The translations under genes were made by a program, and so were the position numbers. The notes beneath the pieces were generated by a model. It was not told the DNA's origin, made no database searches, and saw nothing but the letters and a program-made list of their open reading frames with translations. A stretch of DNA of 64,000 bases from Murdochiella vaginalis (GTDB lineage: Bacteria > Bacillota > Clostridia > Tissierellales > Peptoniphilaceae): positions 1,488,001 through 1,552,000 of the forward strand of contig NZ_LT632322.1 in the NCBI RefSeq assembly GCF_900119705.1, read 5' to 3'. This document shows, piece by piece, positions 56,812 to 64,000 of the stretch. The stretch's first letter is position 1. Each line of letters starts with the position of its first letter.

Positions 56812-57551
56812 GCGTGACCCTGACGATGTTCTATATTACGACTTTATCAGGGTCGATCGGGCCCTGACGACGTTCGATATTACGCTTTTTTCAGGGCTGC
56901 CGACCCTGACGAGGTTCGATATTACGACTTTGTCAGGGCTGCCGACCCTGACGATGTTCCTTATTACAACTTTATCAGGGTCGCTGCCCCTGACGACTTT
57001 CTATTTTCGCCATTCGTCAGGGTCAATCGGGCCCTGTCAAGGTTCGATATTTTGCGTTTATCAGGGTCTCCGACCCTGACGACTGTCAGTATTATGCGTT
57101 TATCAGGGGCGCGGCCCCTGACGACTCTCTATTTTGGTCATTTGTCAGGGGCGATCGGGCCCTGTCAAGGTTCGGTATTACACTTTTGTCAGGGTCGCCG
57201 ACCCTAACGACTTTCTATTTATGTCATTCGTCAGGGGCGATCGGGCCCTGTCAACGTTCGGAATTTCGCTTTTGTCAGGGCTGCCGACCCTGACGACTTT
57301 CCGTATTATGCATTTATCAGGGTCGCTGCCCCTGACGACTTTCTATTTTCGCCATTCGTCAGGGTCAATCGGGCCCTGTCAAGGTTCGATATTTTGCGTT
57401 TATCAGGGTCTCCGCCCCTGATAATGTTCTATTTTGGTCATTCGTCAGGGTCAATCCGACCCTGTCAAGGTTCCGTATTTCGCTTTTGTCAGGGTCTCCG
57501 ACCCTGACGACTTTCCGTATTATGCTTTTATCAGGGTCGCTACCCCTGACG
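56812..57551. repeat. 42/44-bp array of GGG/CCC palindromes (17 units)
   Basis: TCAGGG occurs 17 times: 56847, 56891, 56933, 56975, 57017, 57061, 57103, 57145, 57189, 57231, 57275, 57317, 57359, 57403, 57445, 57489 and 57531. Steps are 42 (ten times) or 44 (six times) only. Each is followed by a mirror arm CCCTGA or CCCTG, making a hairpin around a short centre; the longer centre (type TCAGGG-8 nt-CCCTG) gives the 44 steps. About 20-base AT-rich linkers share a consensus like CGACTTTCTATTTTCGCCA. Blocks 56975-57072 and 57317-57414 are identical over 98 bases. Not coding: 44 is not a multiple of three. Confidence 0.95.
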
Positions 57552-57830
57552 GCCTTCCATTTCAACCGTTTGCCATGGGTGAGAGGTGCTACGCGACCCT
57601 CGCTGCCGAGGTTTTTCGACCATCTGCCAGGCACCACGGAACAAACCACGGAGGGGACTGCCTATGCCTATTCGCAATCTAAGCATCACCTATACGCAAT
57701 CTAAACATCACGAGAACCGTTAACCGCTTTGCTGCAAACGGCCTCGACTGGATACAGCACCCCGCCTCAAAATAACCCCTTTGCCTCAAAATAAAGCATC
57801 CTAATTTCAGGGCAAACCAACATCGGCAAC
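57552..57830. other. Intergenic DNA after the palindrome array
   Basis: No gene. It includes two small direct repeats: CGCAATCTAARCATCAC at 57673 and 57695 (22-base step) and GCCTCAAAATAA at 57764 and 57783. No promoter recognised. Confidence 0.45.
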
Positions 57831-57869
57831 AAAAAAAGCCCGCAACCCAAAATGGGTTGCGGGCTTTTT
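57831..57869 (-). terminator. Terminator of rpsF-ssb-rpsR
   Basis: Minus strand: 12-bp stem GCCCGCAACCCA / TGGGTTGCGGGC with a 3-base loop followed by seven T; 22 bases after rpsR. Confidence 0.92.
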
Positions 57870-57890
57870 ACATGCACTGCACGCCAGCGT

Positions 57891-58118
57891 TTACTTATCC
57901 TCGTAAGGAATAAGAGCGATGTGACGAGCGCGTTTTACGGCGGTGGTCACGTCGCGCTGATGTTTTGCGCAGGTTCCGGTAATGCGACGCGGAAGAATTT
58001 TTCCCGCTTCGCTGATAAACTCTTTTACAGCATCGACGTCTTTATAGTCGAGCACGCGTTCTTTGTCTTTGCAGAAAATGCAGACCTTCTTATGCGGTCT
58101 GAACTTGCGTTGAGCCAT
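57891..58118 (-). CDS. rpsR: 30S ribosomal protein S18
   Basis: Platform protein of the 30S subunit. 75 residues: [10 protein letters not shown] near the N-terminus keeps the two Cys of zinc-type S18, then [22 protein letters not shown] and HIALIPY. Third gene of rpsF-ssb-rpsR. Confidence 0.97.
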   Translation of the reverse strand: MAQRKFRPHKKVCIFCKDKERVLDYKDVDAVKEFISEAGKILPRRITGTCAKHQRDVTTAVKRARHIALIPYEDK

Positions 58119-58141
58119 GTCGTCCTCCCTGATGTGTTTCG

Positions 58142-58639
58142 TTAGAAGGGAATGCGCTCATCATCCACGGGGCTGAAATTGGCATCGAAAAAATCATCGC
58201 CGCTATCGCCGTTTTCGGGCGCCGCAGCCTGATTATTTTTTGGAAAATTGTTGGCACCGGAAGCGTGGGAAGCATCCCCGCCGCCGAAACCGTCACGATC
58301 CTTCCAGTCAATGAATTCCACAGCGTTCGCAACCACATCCGTGGTATAACGGCGTGAGCCGTCCTGTGCCTCGTAGGAGCCAGTCTGCAAACGTCCTTCT
58401 ACGATGACCCGTTTGCCTTTGGCCGTGAAATTATTGACCGTTTCCGCCAATTTGCCCCAGCACACGCAGTTGATAAAGTCTGCGGTGGGCTGATTGCGTG
58501 ATTCCATCTCTTGTTTCTTTTCGCGGGACAGTTTTTTATCCACGGCCACTGAAAAGCGAACCATGGCATTTCCTGTCGTATTGTTGTAGGTCAACTCGGG
58601 GTCGCGTGTTAAACGCCCCATAAGCGTCACTTGATTCAT
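58142..58639 (-). CDS. ssb: Single-stranded DNA-binding protein
   Basis: OB-fold protein covering single-stranded DNA. 165 residues: [48 protein letters not shown], then a Gly/Asn/Asp-rich linker and the acidic tail DDERIPF, equivalent to the DDDIPF partner-binding tip. Between rpsF and rpsR. Confidence 0.97.
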   Translation of the reverse strand: MNQVTLMGRLTRDPELTYNNTTGNAMVRFSVAVDKKLSREKKQEMESRNQPTADFINCVCWGKLAETVNNFTAKGKRVIVEGRLQTGSYEAQDGSRRYTTDVVANAVEFIDWKDRDGFGGGDASHASGANNFPKNNQAAAPENGDSGDDFFDANFSPVDDERIPF

Positions 58640-58658
58640 CGGTTACCTCCTAAAAGAG

Positions 58659-58943
58659 TTAAGCCTCTTTCTTTACAGTAAGGTAGCGAAGGACTTGATC
58701 CAAAATGCGTGCGCGACGTTCCACTTCAACAACAACTGACGGATCGGCCTCGTAATTGAGGACATAATAGTAACCGTCTTTGTTGTAATGGATCTCGTAC
58801 GCCAACTTTCTGGAGCCCCAATCATCGATTTCACCGACGGTACCGTTTTGGTTGATGGCGTCTTTAAGACGATCGAGCACTTGATTGCGCTCTTCTTCTT
58901 CCAAACCGGCCTTCAGGATGAGGACCATTTCGTACTGATTCAT
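58659..58943 (-). CDS. rpsF: 30S ribosomal protein S6
   Basis: Partner of S18 in the 30S platform. 94 residues: MNQYEMVLILKAGLEEEER, then DDWGSRKLAYEIHYNKDGYYYVLNYEA (partial) and a C-terminal RILDQVLRYLTVKKEA. ATG seven bases after GGAGGT; a GTG three codons upstream is less well placed. First of rpsF-ssb-rpsR. Confidence 0.96.
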   Translation of the reverse strand: MNQYEMVLILKAGLEEEERNQVLDRLKDAINQNGTVGEIDDWGSRKLAYEIHYNKDGYYYVLNYEADPSVVVEVERRARILDQVLRYLTVKKEA

Positions 58944-58952
58944 GCGTTTCAC

Positions 58953-59279
58953 CTCCCTCTGGATTTCGCCCCGCTTTTTAACGGAGCAGAGATTACGACC
59001 CGACGCAAAAGTTGCGCCAATGTCACCCGCTTATTATATCAAAATCATCCGAATGCGCAACTCCCCTTCCAACGACATCGCTACCTTCTTTTGTCGTTGA
59101 CGTGCCTAATGCCCAATAGCCCCTCACCGACTTCATTATAGCGCGTGAAAGGGCGGAAAAGGGGCATTCCGTCCGGTTGGTACGCTGTAACACATCGTCG
59201 GCAAGGCTTGGCACAGCGCTGGCAAGGCTTGCCACAGCGTCGGCATAGCGCAACGCACCGCTCGCTCACAAGCACTTTC
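58953..59279. other. rpsF leader region and 21-bp tandem repeats
   Basis: No gene. The left part is the rpsF leader with a 7-bp hairpin (GGCGCAA/TTGCGTC) and a CCG-containing stem near 58970-58990, which could be an S6:S18 feedback site (low confidence). The right part holds tandem copies of a 21-base unit beginning GGCAAGGCTTG at 59200 and 59221 and a partial third. Confidence 0.5.
59033..59060 (-). promoter_or_regulatory. Promoter of rpsF-ssb-rpsR
   Basis: Minus strand: TTGCGC, 16 bases, perfect TATAAT; about 90 bases before rpsF. Confidence 0.55.
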
Positions 59280-62159
59280 TTAGGAAAGGCGATTCACGCT
59301 ATCAAATGGGATCTTGCTCGCGCGGATGGCCTCCGCACTTCCAATCGTCACCTTCGACGCCTGCTCCATCGCGTGGGTAAGAAATTCGCCCCACGCACGA
59401 AGATCCTCGACGTTCGTTTGCAAGGCCTCCTGCAAGAGTCGATCTTCACGAGTCGGATCGTGATGGCGCAAGAAGTCCACGAGGTCACGACGACCCTTTT
59501 GCTCCTCCGTAAGAGGCGTATCCATCTGTCCCACCGCACCGACCACAAAACGATCGATATCTTTCGGCGTAAGGGACAATTCCGAAACAGCTTTTCCAAT
59601 CGTAGCAAAGACGCCATAGGTAGCATCCAACTGCGGATCGCGATAGGAAGACATCACCACCTCGCCTGTCGCCGTGAAACGGGCGGACTGTCCGTATGCG
59701 CCGCCCTTGGCGCGAATTTCATTGTATAAGAGTGCATTGTTCAGGATGTTCGTCAGAACAAAGAGACTGCCGTGCAAATCCTCCGGCTTGATAAAGGGGG
59801 CGGCAACCGCATTGTATTGCACATCGGACGTTGCCGAATAGGCCTCGGCCGACCGAGCGGATTGGAAAATCCACTCCTTCTCCTCCGTAGGCGCAGTGGG
59901 AATCGCTACAATCGCCTGCTGTGCGCGGGCCAGAAAAGCCTCGCCTTCCTTACCGTGGCCGGTAACGCTGATGACCCTTCCCGGAGCCGAAAAGAGGCGA
60001 TGGGCGACCTCTTCCAATTTTGTCCGATCCGCTTCGGAAAACTGTTGATTCATCCGCTCCAAAAAGCGGAAATACGGGAATCCCGAAACGGACTGCCGAT
60101 AGAAAGCTGCCGCACTGCTGTTCGCCAGCGCTCGCTCACTTGCAAAAGCATGCCCGGCGTACAGGATGCGCTGCATAAATGACGTATAACTGATGCGAAT
60201 CAGTTCCCGGATGCGTTTCGTATCCGTCCACAACGTACGCAGCAACTGTTCTTCAAGGAGAGAAAATGCCCGATCCGTATTTTCTTCTCCCATAACGGAC
60301 ATCTCCACGAGAAGTGCGCGGCAAATGGCCTTACTATCTTCTTTTGCGAAGATGGCCGGCGACATCGTAATCCCACCGGTAAAACGATGTTCCGCCTTGT
60401 CATATTCGTGATAGGATTCATTTTCCGTATCCAGCCGGCCAAAAAGGTCCGCTGCCAGCGCCACAAAAGGCAATTCGTCCACCGTAAAGCCGGAAAGGTC
60501 GAAGGCAGTGACAAGATAGTGGATGCCGGCCGTGGGCAAATCATGGAACAACAGGGTATCCGCCCCGCTTTTCGTTATGAGCCGCGGCGTCTTTTCCAGT
60601 GTTTTCGGTAATACGTCCCTCGTCAAAACCGGAATGGTTGCTTTTTCCTCCTCGGTATCCGAACGATTCTGGCGTTCCCGCAGACGTTCATTTGCAGCAA
60701 TCAACGCCTGTACTTCGTCCCGGCTCATATTCTCCTTTTCAGTCGCCAACGCGCAAGCCACCTCGGCATCTTTGCGCGCATTCTTGCCGGGTTCCGGGCG
60801 ATGCACACTCAACACACGATGGGGATTCTTTACCAATCGCTCTTCGATGTAGCGCTCCAGCGCCCCGCCTCGAAGAAGCTCCCGCAGCTCCTGCAGCTGC
60901 TTTTCATAATGAAAGACCGGAGCCGGATCCAAGCCATAGATGCCCTCATTGAGCAAGGAGAATAAGAATGGAATCGCCTTCGTCGCTTCGCCATTTTTCT
61001 CACGCAAATCAAATTCTATGCGATGCAAAACACCTTCCCAGATTTCCGGATCAATCCCATCCCGGACGATTTGTTCCAGCGTCTCCATCACAATCTGTTC
61101 AAAATGCTCTTTTTGCGACGCATCCACATGTTTGACCAGCAACAGAAAGCTAACGTCTCGATAGCTCATTTCCGAGGCAAGGACATCCGCCGGCTGCAGC
61201 TCGGCAAAAAGGCGACGTCGAAGCGGCGACGATTCGGCGTCGATGAGCACGGCGCTGAGCATCTGATTCAAGTAGCGCGCGCTGTCCGTGCGCGCTTCAT
61301 CCACCAGCCAGCTGAGAGCCAAAAAATCTTTGTTTTTTGTCTCTTCCCCATCCGCCACGGAAAAGGTGAATTCCGCTTCCTTTGGCGCAGCAAACGGGAT
61401 CTGTTTTGCCGACAAGGAATGGATCTTGCGAGGCGAAAAAGCGGAAAAATAGGACGAAAGCAGCGCAAAAACTTCTTTTTCCGGAATCGCTCCATACAGA
61501 AATACTTTGGCATTCGAAGGATGATAATACTCTTTATGGTAGGCGCAAAAATCCTCATAACGCAGCGTCGGAATCACATACGGATCGCCACCCGCATTAT
61601 TGGCATACGGCGTGTCCGGCAACAACGCCTGTTGAATCTGCTGCACCACTTGCTGTTCCGGCGCCGACATGGCGCCGCGCATTTCGTTATATACGACGCC
61701 TTTATACGTAATGGGCTCTTCGGGCGAAAAAATTTCCTTATGCCACCCCTCCTGTTGAAAAATGAGCGGATCCTGCACGGCTTGTGGATAGAACACGGCA
61801 TCCAGATACATCTCCGTTAAATGCATGAAGTCCGTATCATTACGGCTGGCGACCGGATACACCGTGCGATCCGGAAAGGTCATGGCATTCAAAAAGGTCT
61901 GCAGACTGGATTTCAATAGATCCCAAAACGGTTCCTTCGTTCGAAATTTACGGGAGCCGTTGAGAACGGCGTGTTCCAAAATGTGCATGTTGCCCGTCGA
62001 GCCGATGGGCAAGGTGGGAAACGCGATCGCAAACATTTTGTTGGAATCGTCATTTTGTAGCCAGTACACCTGCGCACCGGTTTTTTCGTGCGAAAACTCT
62101 TTATACGTCGTCTGTTCCTCGGCAATGCTCTCCGAGCGCAGCAAGCGAAAGTCATTCAT
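59280..62159 (-). CDS. M16C zinc metallopeptidase (PreP-like)
   Basis: Large insulinase-superfamily peptidase of 959 residues. The inverted zinc site HILEH is at 59-63 (in [14 protein letters not shown]); the distal Glu lies near YNEMRGAMS at about 157. Both halves of the M16C fold and the linker are present ([10 protein letters not shown]-like strands and [10 protein letters not shown] near the end). It probably degrades small peptides in the cytoplasm; targets are unknown. Start at ATG preceded by TTGGAGG; TTG four codons earlier is not needed. It has a divergent promoter shared with xth. Confidence 0.9.
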   Translation of the reverse strand: MNDFRLLRSESIAEEQTTYKEFSHEKTGAQVYWLQNDDSNKMFAIAFPTLPIGSTGNMHILEHAVLNGSRKFRTKEPFWDLLKSSLQTFLNAMTFPDRTVYPVASRNDTDFMHLTEMYLDAVFYPQAVQDPLIFQQEGWHKEIFSPEEPITYKGVVYNEMRGAMSAPEQQVVQQIQQALLPDTPYANNAGGDPYVIPTLRYEDFCAYHKEYYHPSNAKVFLYGAIPEKEVFALLSSYFSAFSPRKIHSLSAKQIPFAAPKEAEFTFSVADGEETKNKDFLALSWLVDEARTDSARYLNQMLSAVLIDAESSPLRRRLFAELQPADVLASEMSYRDVSFLLLVKHVDASQKEHFEQIVMETLEQIVRDGIDPEIWEGVLHRIEFDLREKNGEATKAIPFLFSLLNEGIYGLDPAPVFHYEKQLQELRELLRGGALERYIEERLVKNPHRVLSVHRPEPGKNARKDAEVACALATEKENMSRDEVQALIAANERLRERQNRSDTEEEKATIPVLTRDVLPKTLEKTPRLITKSGADTLLFHDLPTAGIHYLVTAFDLSGFTVDELPFVALAADLFGRLDTENESYHEYDKAEHRFTGGITMSPAIFAKEDSKAICRALLVEMSVMGEENTDRAFSLLEEQLLRTLWTDTKRIRELIRISYTSFMQRILYAGHAFASERALANSSAAAFYRQSVSGFPYFRFLERMNQQFSEADRTKLEEVAHRLFSAPGRVISVTGHGKEGEAFLARAQQAIVAIPTAPTEEKEWIFQSARSAEAYSATSDVQYNAVAAPFIKPEDLHGSLFVLTNILNNALLYNEIRAKGGAYGQSARFTATGEVVMSSYRDPQLDATYGVFATIGKAVSELSLTPKDIDRFVVGAVGQMDTPLTEEQKGRRDLVDFLRHHDPTREDRLLQEALQTNVEDLRAWGEFLTHAMEQASKVTIGSAEAIRASKIPFDSVNRLS

Positions 62160-62213
62160 AGAAGCCTCCAAGGGTCATCAGGGTTTGTACGCAATCCGAT
62201 TTTATATGGTTTC

Positions 62214-62242
62214 ATTATACCCGGTGTCCTCTTGCCCGGAAA
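62214..62242 (-). promoter_or_regulatory. Possible promoter of the M16C protease
   Basis: Minus strand: TTTCCG, 17 bases, perfect TATAAT; 55 bases before the ATG. The -35 is weak. Confidence 0.4.
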
Positions 62243-62283
62243 TGGGTTATCATGAAGGGCAAGTGAAACAGAAAGGAAACCTC

Positions 62284-63045
62284 ATGCTGAAACTCATGTC
62301 TTGGAACGTAAACGGCCTGCGCGCCCAGGTGCGCAAGGGCTTTTTGGATAAGCTCGAAGAGCTGAATCCCGATATTCTCTGTATGCAGGAAATCAAGCTG
62401 TCGGAAGGACAATTGACATTGGATCTTCCCGACTATGAACAATATTATAATTATGCAGAACGCAAAGGCTATTCCGGCACGGCAATATTCACGAAAAAAA
62501 AGCCCCTCGACGTTCAGTACGGCATCGGTATGGCCGAACATGACGACGAGGGACGTGTCATTACGATGGAGTTTCCATCGTTTTATTTAGTTACGGTCTA
62601 CACGCCGAATTCCAAGCGTGCCCTGGAGCGGCTGGATTACCGCCAGGTCTGGGAGGACGCCTTCCTGGCCTATCTGAAAAAGCTGGAAGAGAAGCATTCC
62701 GTGGTGGTTTGCGGCGATTTAAATGTGGCGCATCAGGACATCGATTTAGCAAACCCGGCGACGAACCGAAAAAGTGCGGGATTTACCGATGAGGAGCGCG
62801 CCAAATTTAATCAACTGCTGGATCACGGATTTATTGATACCTTCCGTTATTTTTATCCGGACCGCACCGAAGCTTATACCTGGTGGTCCAATTTTGCCAA
62901 ATCCCGTGAGCGCAACATCGGTTGGCGCATCGACTACTTTTTGGTTTCGCAAGCGCTCGAAAAGCAACTGGTATCAGCCGCCATTCACGACGACGTCATG
63001 GGATCCGATCATTGCCCGGTCGAGCTGGTGCTCTCGCTCGCGTAA
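62284..63045 (+). CDS. xth: Exodeoxyribonuclease III
   Basis: AP endonuclease and 3'-5' exonuclease for base-excision repair. 253 residues: [20 protein letters not shown] (metal Glu), [22 protein letters not shown], and final GSDHCPVEL (His and Asp of the active site). The start ATG has AAAGGAAACC upstream; a much longer in-frame extension runs antisense to the protease gene and is rejected. Divergent from the protease. Confidence 0.95.
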   Translation: MLKLMSWNVNGLRAQVRKGFLDKLEELNPDILCMQEIKLSEGQLTLDLPDYEQYYNYAERKGYSGTAIFTKKKPLDVQYGIGMAEHDDEGRVITMEFPSFYLVTVYTPNSKRALERLDYRQVWEDAFLAYLKKLEEKHSVVVCGDLNVAHQDIDLANPATNRKSAGFTDEERAKFNQLLDHGFIDTFRYFYPDRTEAYTWWSNFAKSRERNIGWRIDYFLVSQALEKQLVSAAIHDDVMGSDHCPVELVLSLA

Positions 63046-63068
63046 ACTTTCGCTCTGCCCATTCGACG

Positions 63069-63932
63069 CTAGCGGTCAATCTTTTTCCAGTAGGCTTGCG
63101 CTCTCCAAAGCAAGAAGACGATCGCCACAAGGAAAAATACGATCAGCAGGATCGGTGTGCCCGTGTGATAAAGCGGCTCTCCTGCGCCCGCTTCCATGAG
63201 AAAAGTACTCACCGGCTCTAAAAAAGCATCCAGCCGCGCCACTGTCTTTGGATGAAACAGCTGGAACGTGTTCACGTCCACGTACCAAGTGGAGAACCTC
63301 GTAACCAGCGAGCCCAACTGGTCAAAAGCAAAAAAGGCAACGAGGAAAGATACGACGCGAAGCGCAAACTTTCCCCGGCGAAGAACGCCGCGCGAATAGA
63401 GCACTTCTGTCCAGCCCAACGCCCAAAAAACAAGAGCAAGGACGAAGGTCCAGTGCAAGACGAAGAGCAAACAGCGCACGGCAGTCATCCCGGTGAGAAA
63501 CACAAAAGGCACATTCACGGGATGATAGTTCTCCGCTAACGCTGTAAACGGCTGGAAGCCAAACGGAAAGCCTTCCTCTTCCAACGGGAAGAGAATAAGA
63601 AGAAAGCGCATCATGAGAAACGACAGTCCGAAGGAAACCATGAAATTAAGCCATTTCGCGACCATTAGTTTCCATGGAGCAAGCGGAGTGAGGAACGTCA
63701 GCAAACCGGATGGCCGGGAAAGTTCTTGACTGACGTTCACAATGACGTAAATCACCGAAGCGGCGACAAAAGCCAACGCGATGAAAATCGGTAAAAGAAG
63801 GGGCACCGTGTAGAGAAGTTCCGGATGCATAATCATGTGCCGTACCGTCAGCCAATAAATGGCCCCGCCAAGAACGAGCGTCAAAAAGAACGGCAGGCTA
63901 CGCATAAATTCATATCGAAATCGTTTGATCAT
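63069..63932 (-). CDS. ABC-2-type exporter membrane protein
   Basis: 287 residues with about six membrane segments, loops typical of ABC-2 permeases (ELSRPSGLLTFLTPLAPWKLMVAKW). The final basic segment WRAQAYWKKIDR ends at 63069. It overlaps no gene downstream. Probably partners with the truncated gene to its right. Substrate unknown. ATG preceded by GGGAGGTG. Confidence 0.78.
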   Translation of the reverse strand: MIKRFRYEFMRSLPFFLTLVLGGAIYWLTVRHMIMHPELLYTVPLLLPIFIALAFVAASVIYVIVNVSQELSRPSGLLTFLTPLAPWKLMVAKWLNFMVSFGLSFLMMRFLLILFPLEEEGFPFGFQPFTALAENYHPVNVPFVFLTGMTAVRCLLFVLHWTFVLALVFWALGWTEVLYSRGVLRRGKFALRVVSFLVAFFAFDQLGSLVTRFSTWYVDVNTFQLFHPKTVARLDAFLEPVSTFLMEAGAGEPLYHTGTPILLIVFFLVAIVFLLWRAQAYWKKIDR

Positions 63933-63933
63933 G

Positions 63934-64000
63934 TTACACCTCCCAGTCCAGGCGATCTTCCACTAAGATAACCGAAAGAATCCACTGTAACATACTGAGA
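63934..64000 (-). CDS. C-terminal end of a gene preceding the ABC-2 permease (partial)
   Basis: Only the last 21 codons are in the window, on the minus strand; the frame ends LVEDRLDWEV-stop one base before the permease ATG. By position this could be a second permease or an ABC ATPase of the same exporter, but too little is visible to decide. Confidence 0.35.
   Translation of the reverse strand, partial: LSMLQWILSVILVEDRLDWEV

Noticed and set aside
56812-57551. CRISPR array
   Set aside because: Units are short palindromes and the linkers resemble one another; steps are 42 or 44 bases, and no cas gene is near.
57134-57649. Open reading frames of 94-95 codons within the palindrome array on both strands
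   Set aside because: The 44-bp steps break the frame, no ribosome binding site precedes them, and the sequence is explained by the repeat.

Overview
The window reads as a chromosome segment of a low-to-mid-GC, Gram-positive, non-spore-forming anaerobe-like member of the Bacillota. Evidence: strong AGGAGG ribosome binding sites, frequent TTG starts, an HrcA/CIRCE heat-shock operon, a sortase-type wall protein, and Firmicutes gene orders (rpsT-holA, lepA-hemW-hrcA-grpE-dnaK-dnaJ-prmA-mtaB, yybS-gdpP-rplI-dnaB, rpsF-ssb-rpsR). No sporulation genes (gpr, spoIIP) occur where Bacillus carries them. A Tissierellia/Peptoniphilaceae-like host is a guess from gene style, not a demonstrated assignment. 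Nearly all genes lie on the minus strand, as expected for one co-oriented replication arm.

Layout by increasing coordinate: 0-24 kb is conserved core. It holds a PTS-type IIC membrane protein, the heat-shock operon, hemW, lepA, two signal peptidases, rpsT, holA, a complete polyamine ABC transporter (potABCD), yjiH and tpx, thiI with a cysteine desulfurase, and a DEDD exonuclease. 24.4-29.1 kb holds tRNA-Trp/tRNA-Ile, acpP, degV, folA-yitT and a 12-gene tRNA array (Glu-Val-Asp-Thr-Arg-Gln-Gln-Lys-Ser-Ser-CAT-Phe, in transcription order) that ends in a broken second tRNA-Phe. 29.1-45.6 kb is the accessory zone: an orphan IS3-type orfA, a 53-bp palindromic tandem array, an ABC exporter, a three-gene cassette (unknown protein, BrxD/DUF2791 ATPase, Lhr/BrxHI-like helicase), a leucine-rich-repeat wall protein, the core ddl-murF pair, and an EcoRII-type restriction-modification system. 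45.6-64 kb returns to core: chromate transporters, murG, serS, nnrE, the dnaI-dnaD-dnaB-rplI-gdpP-yybS operon, a 0.7-kb array of palindromes, rpsF-ssb-rpsR, an M16C protease, exonuclease III and part of another ABC exporter.

Functionally, the core joins proteostasis (HrcA-controlled chaperones, signal peptidases, M16C protease), translation (tRNAs, LepA, PrmA, MtaB, ThiI with its sulfur donor), replication initiation (DnaD, DnaI, DnaB, SSB, HolA) and wall synthesis (Ddl, MurF, MurG). Two systems probably act against foreign DNA: the EcoRII-like R-M pair and the BrxD/helicase cassette.

The most unusual content is non-coding. Two unrelated-looking arrays of GC-rich palindromes (53-bp period at 29.55-29.9 kb; 42/44-bp period at 56.8-57.55 kb) have periods close to whole DNA helical turns, and those periods are not multiples of three, so they are not coding. 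They look like arrays of phased protein-binding or RNA-hairpin sites and I cannot match them to a described element.
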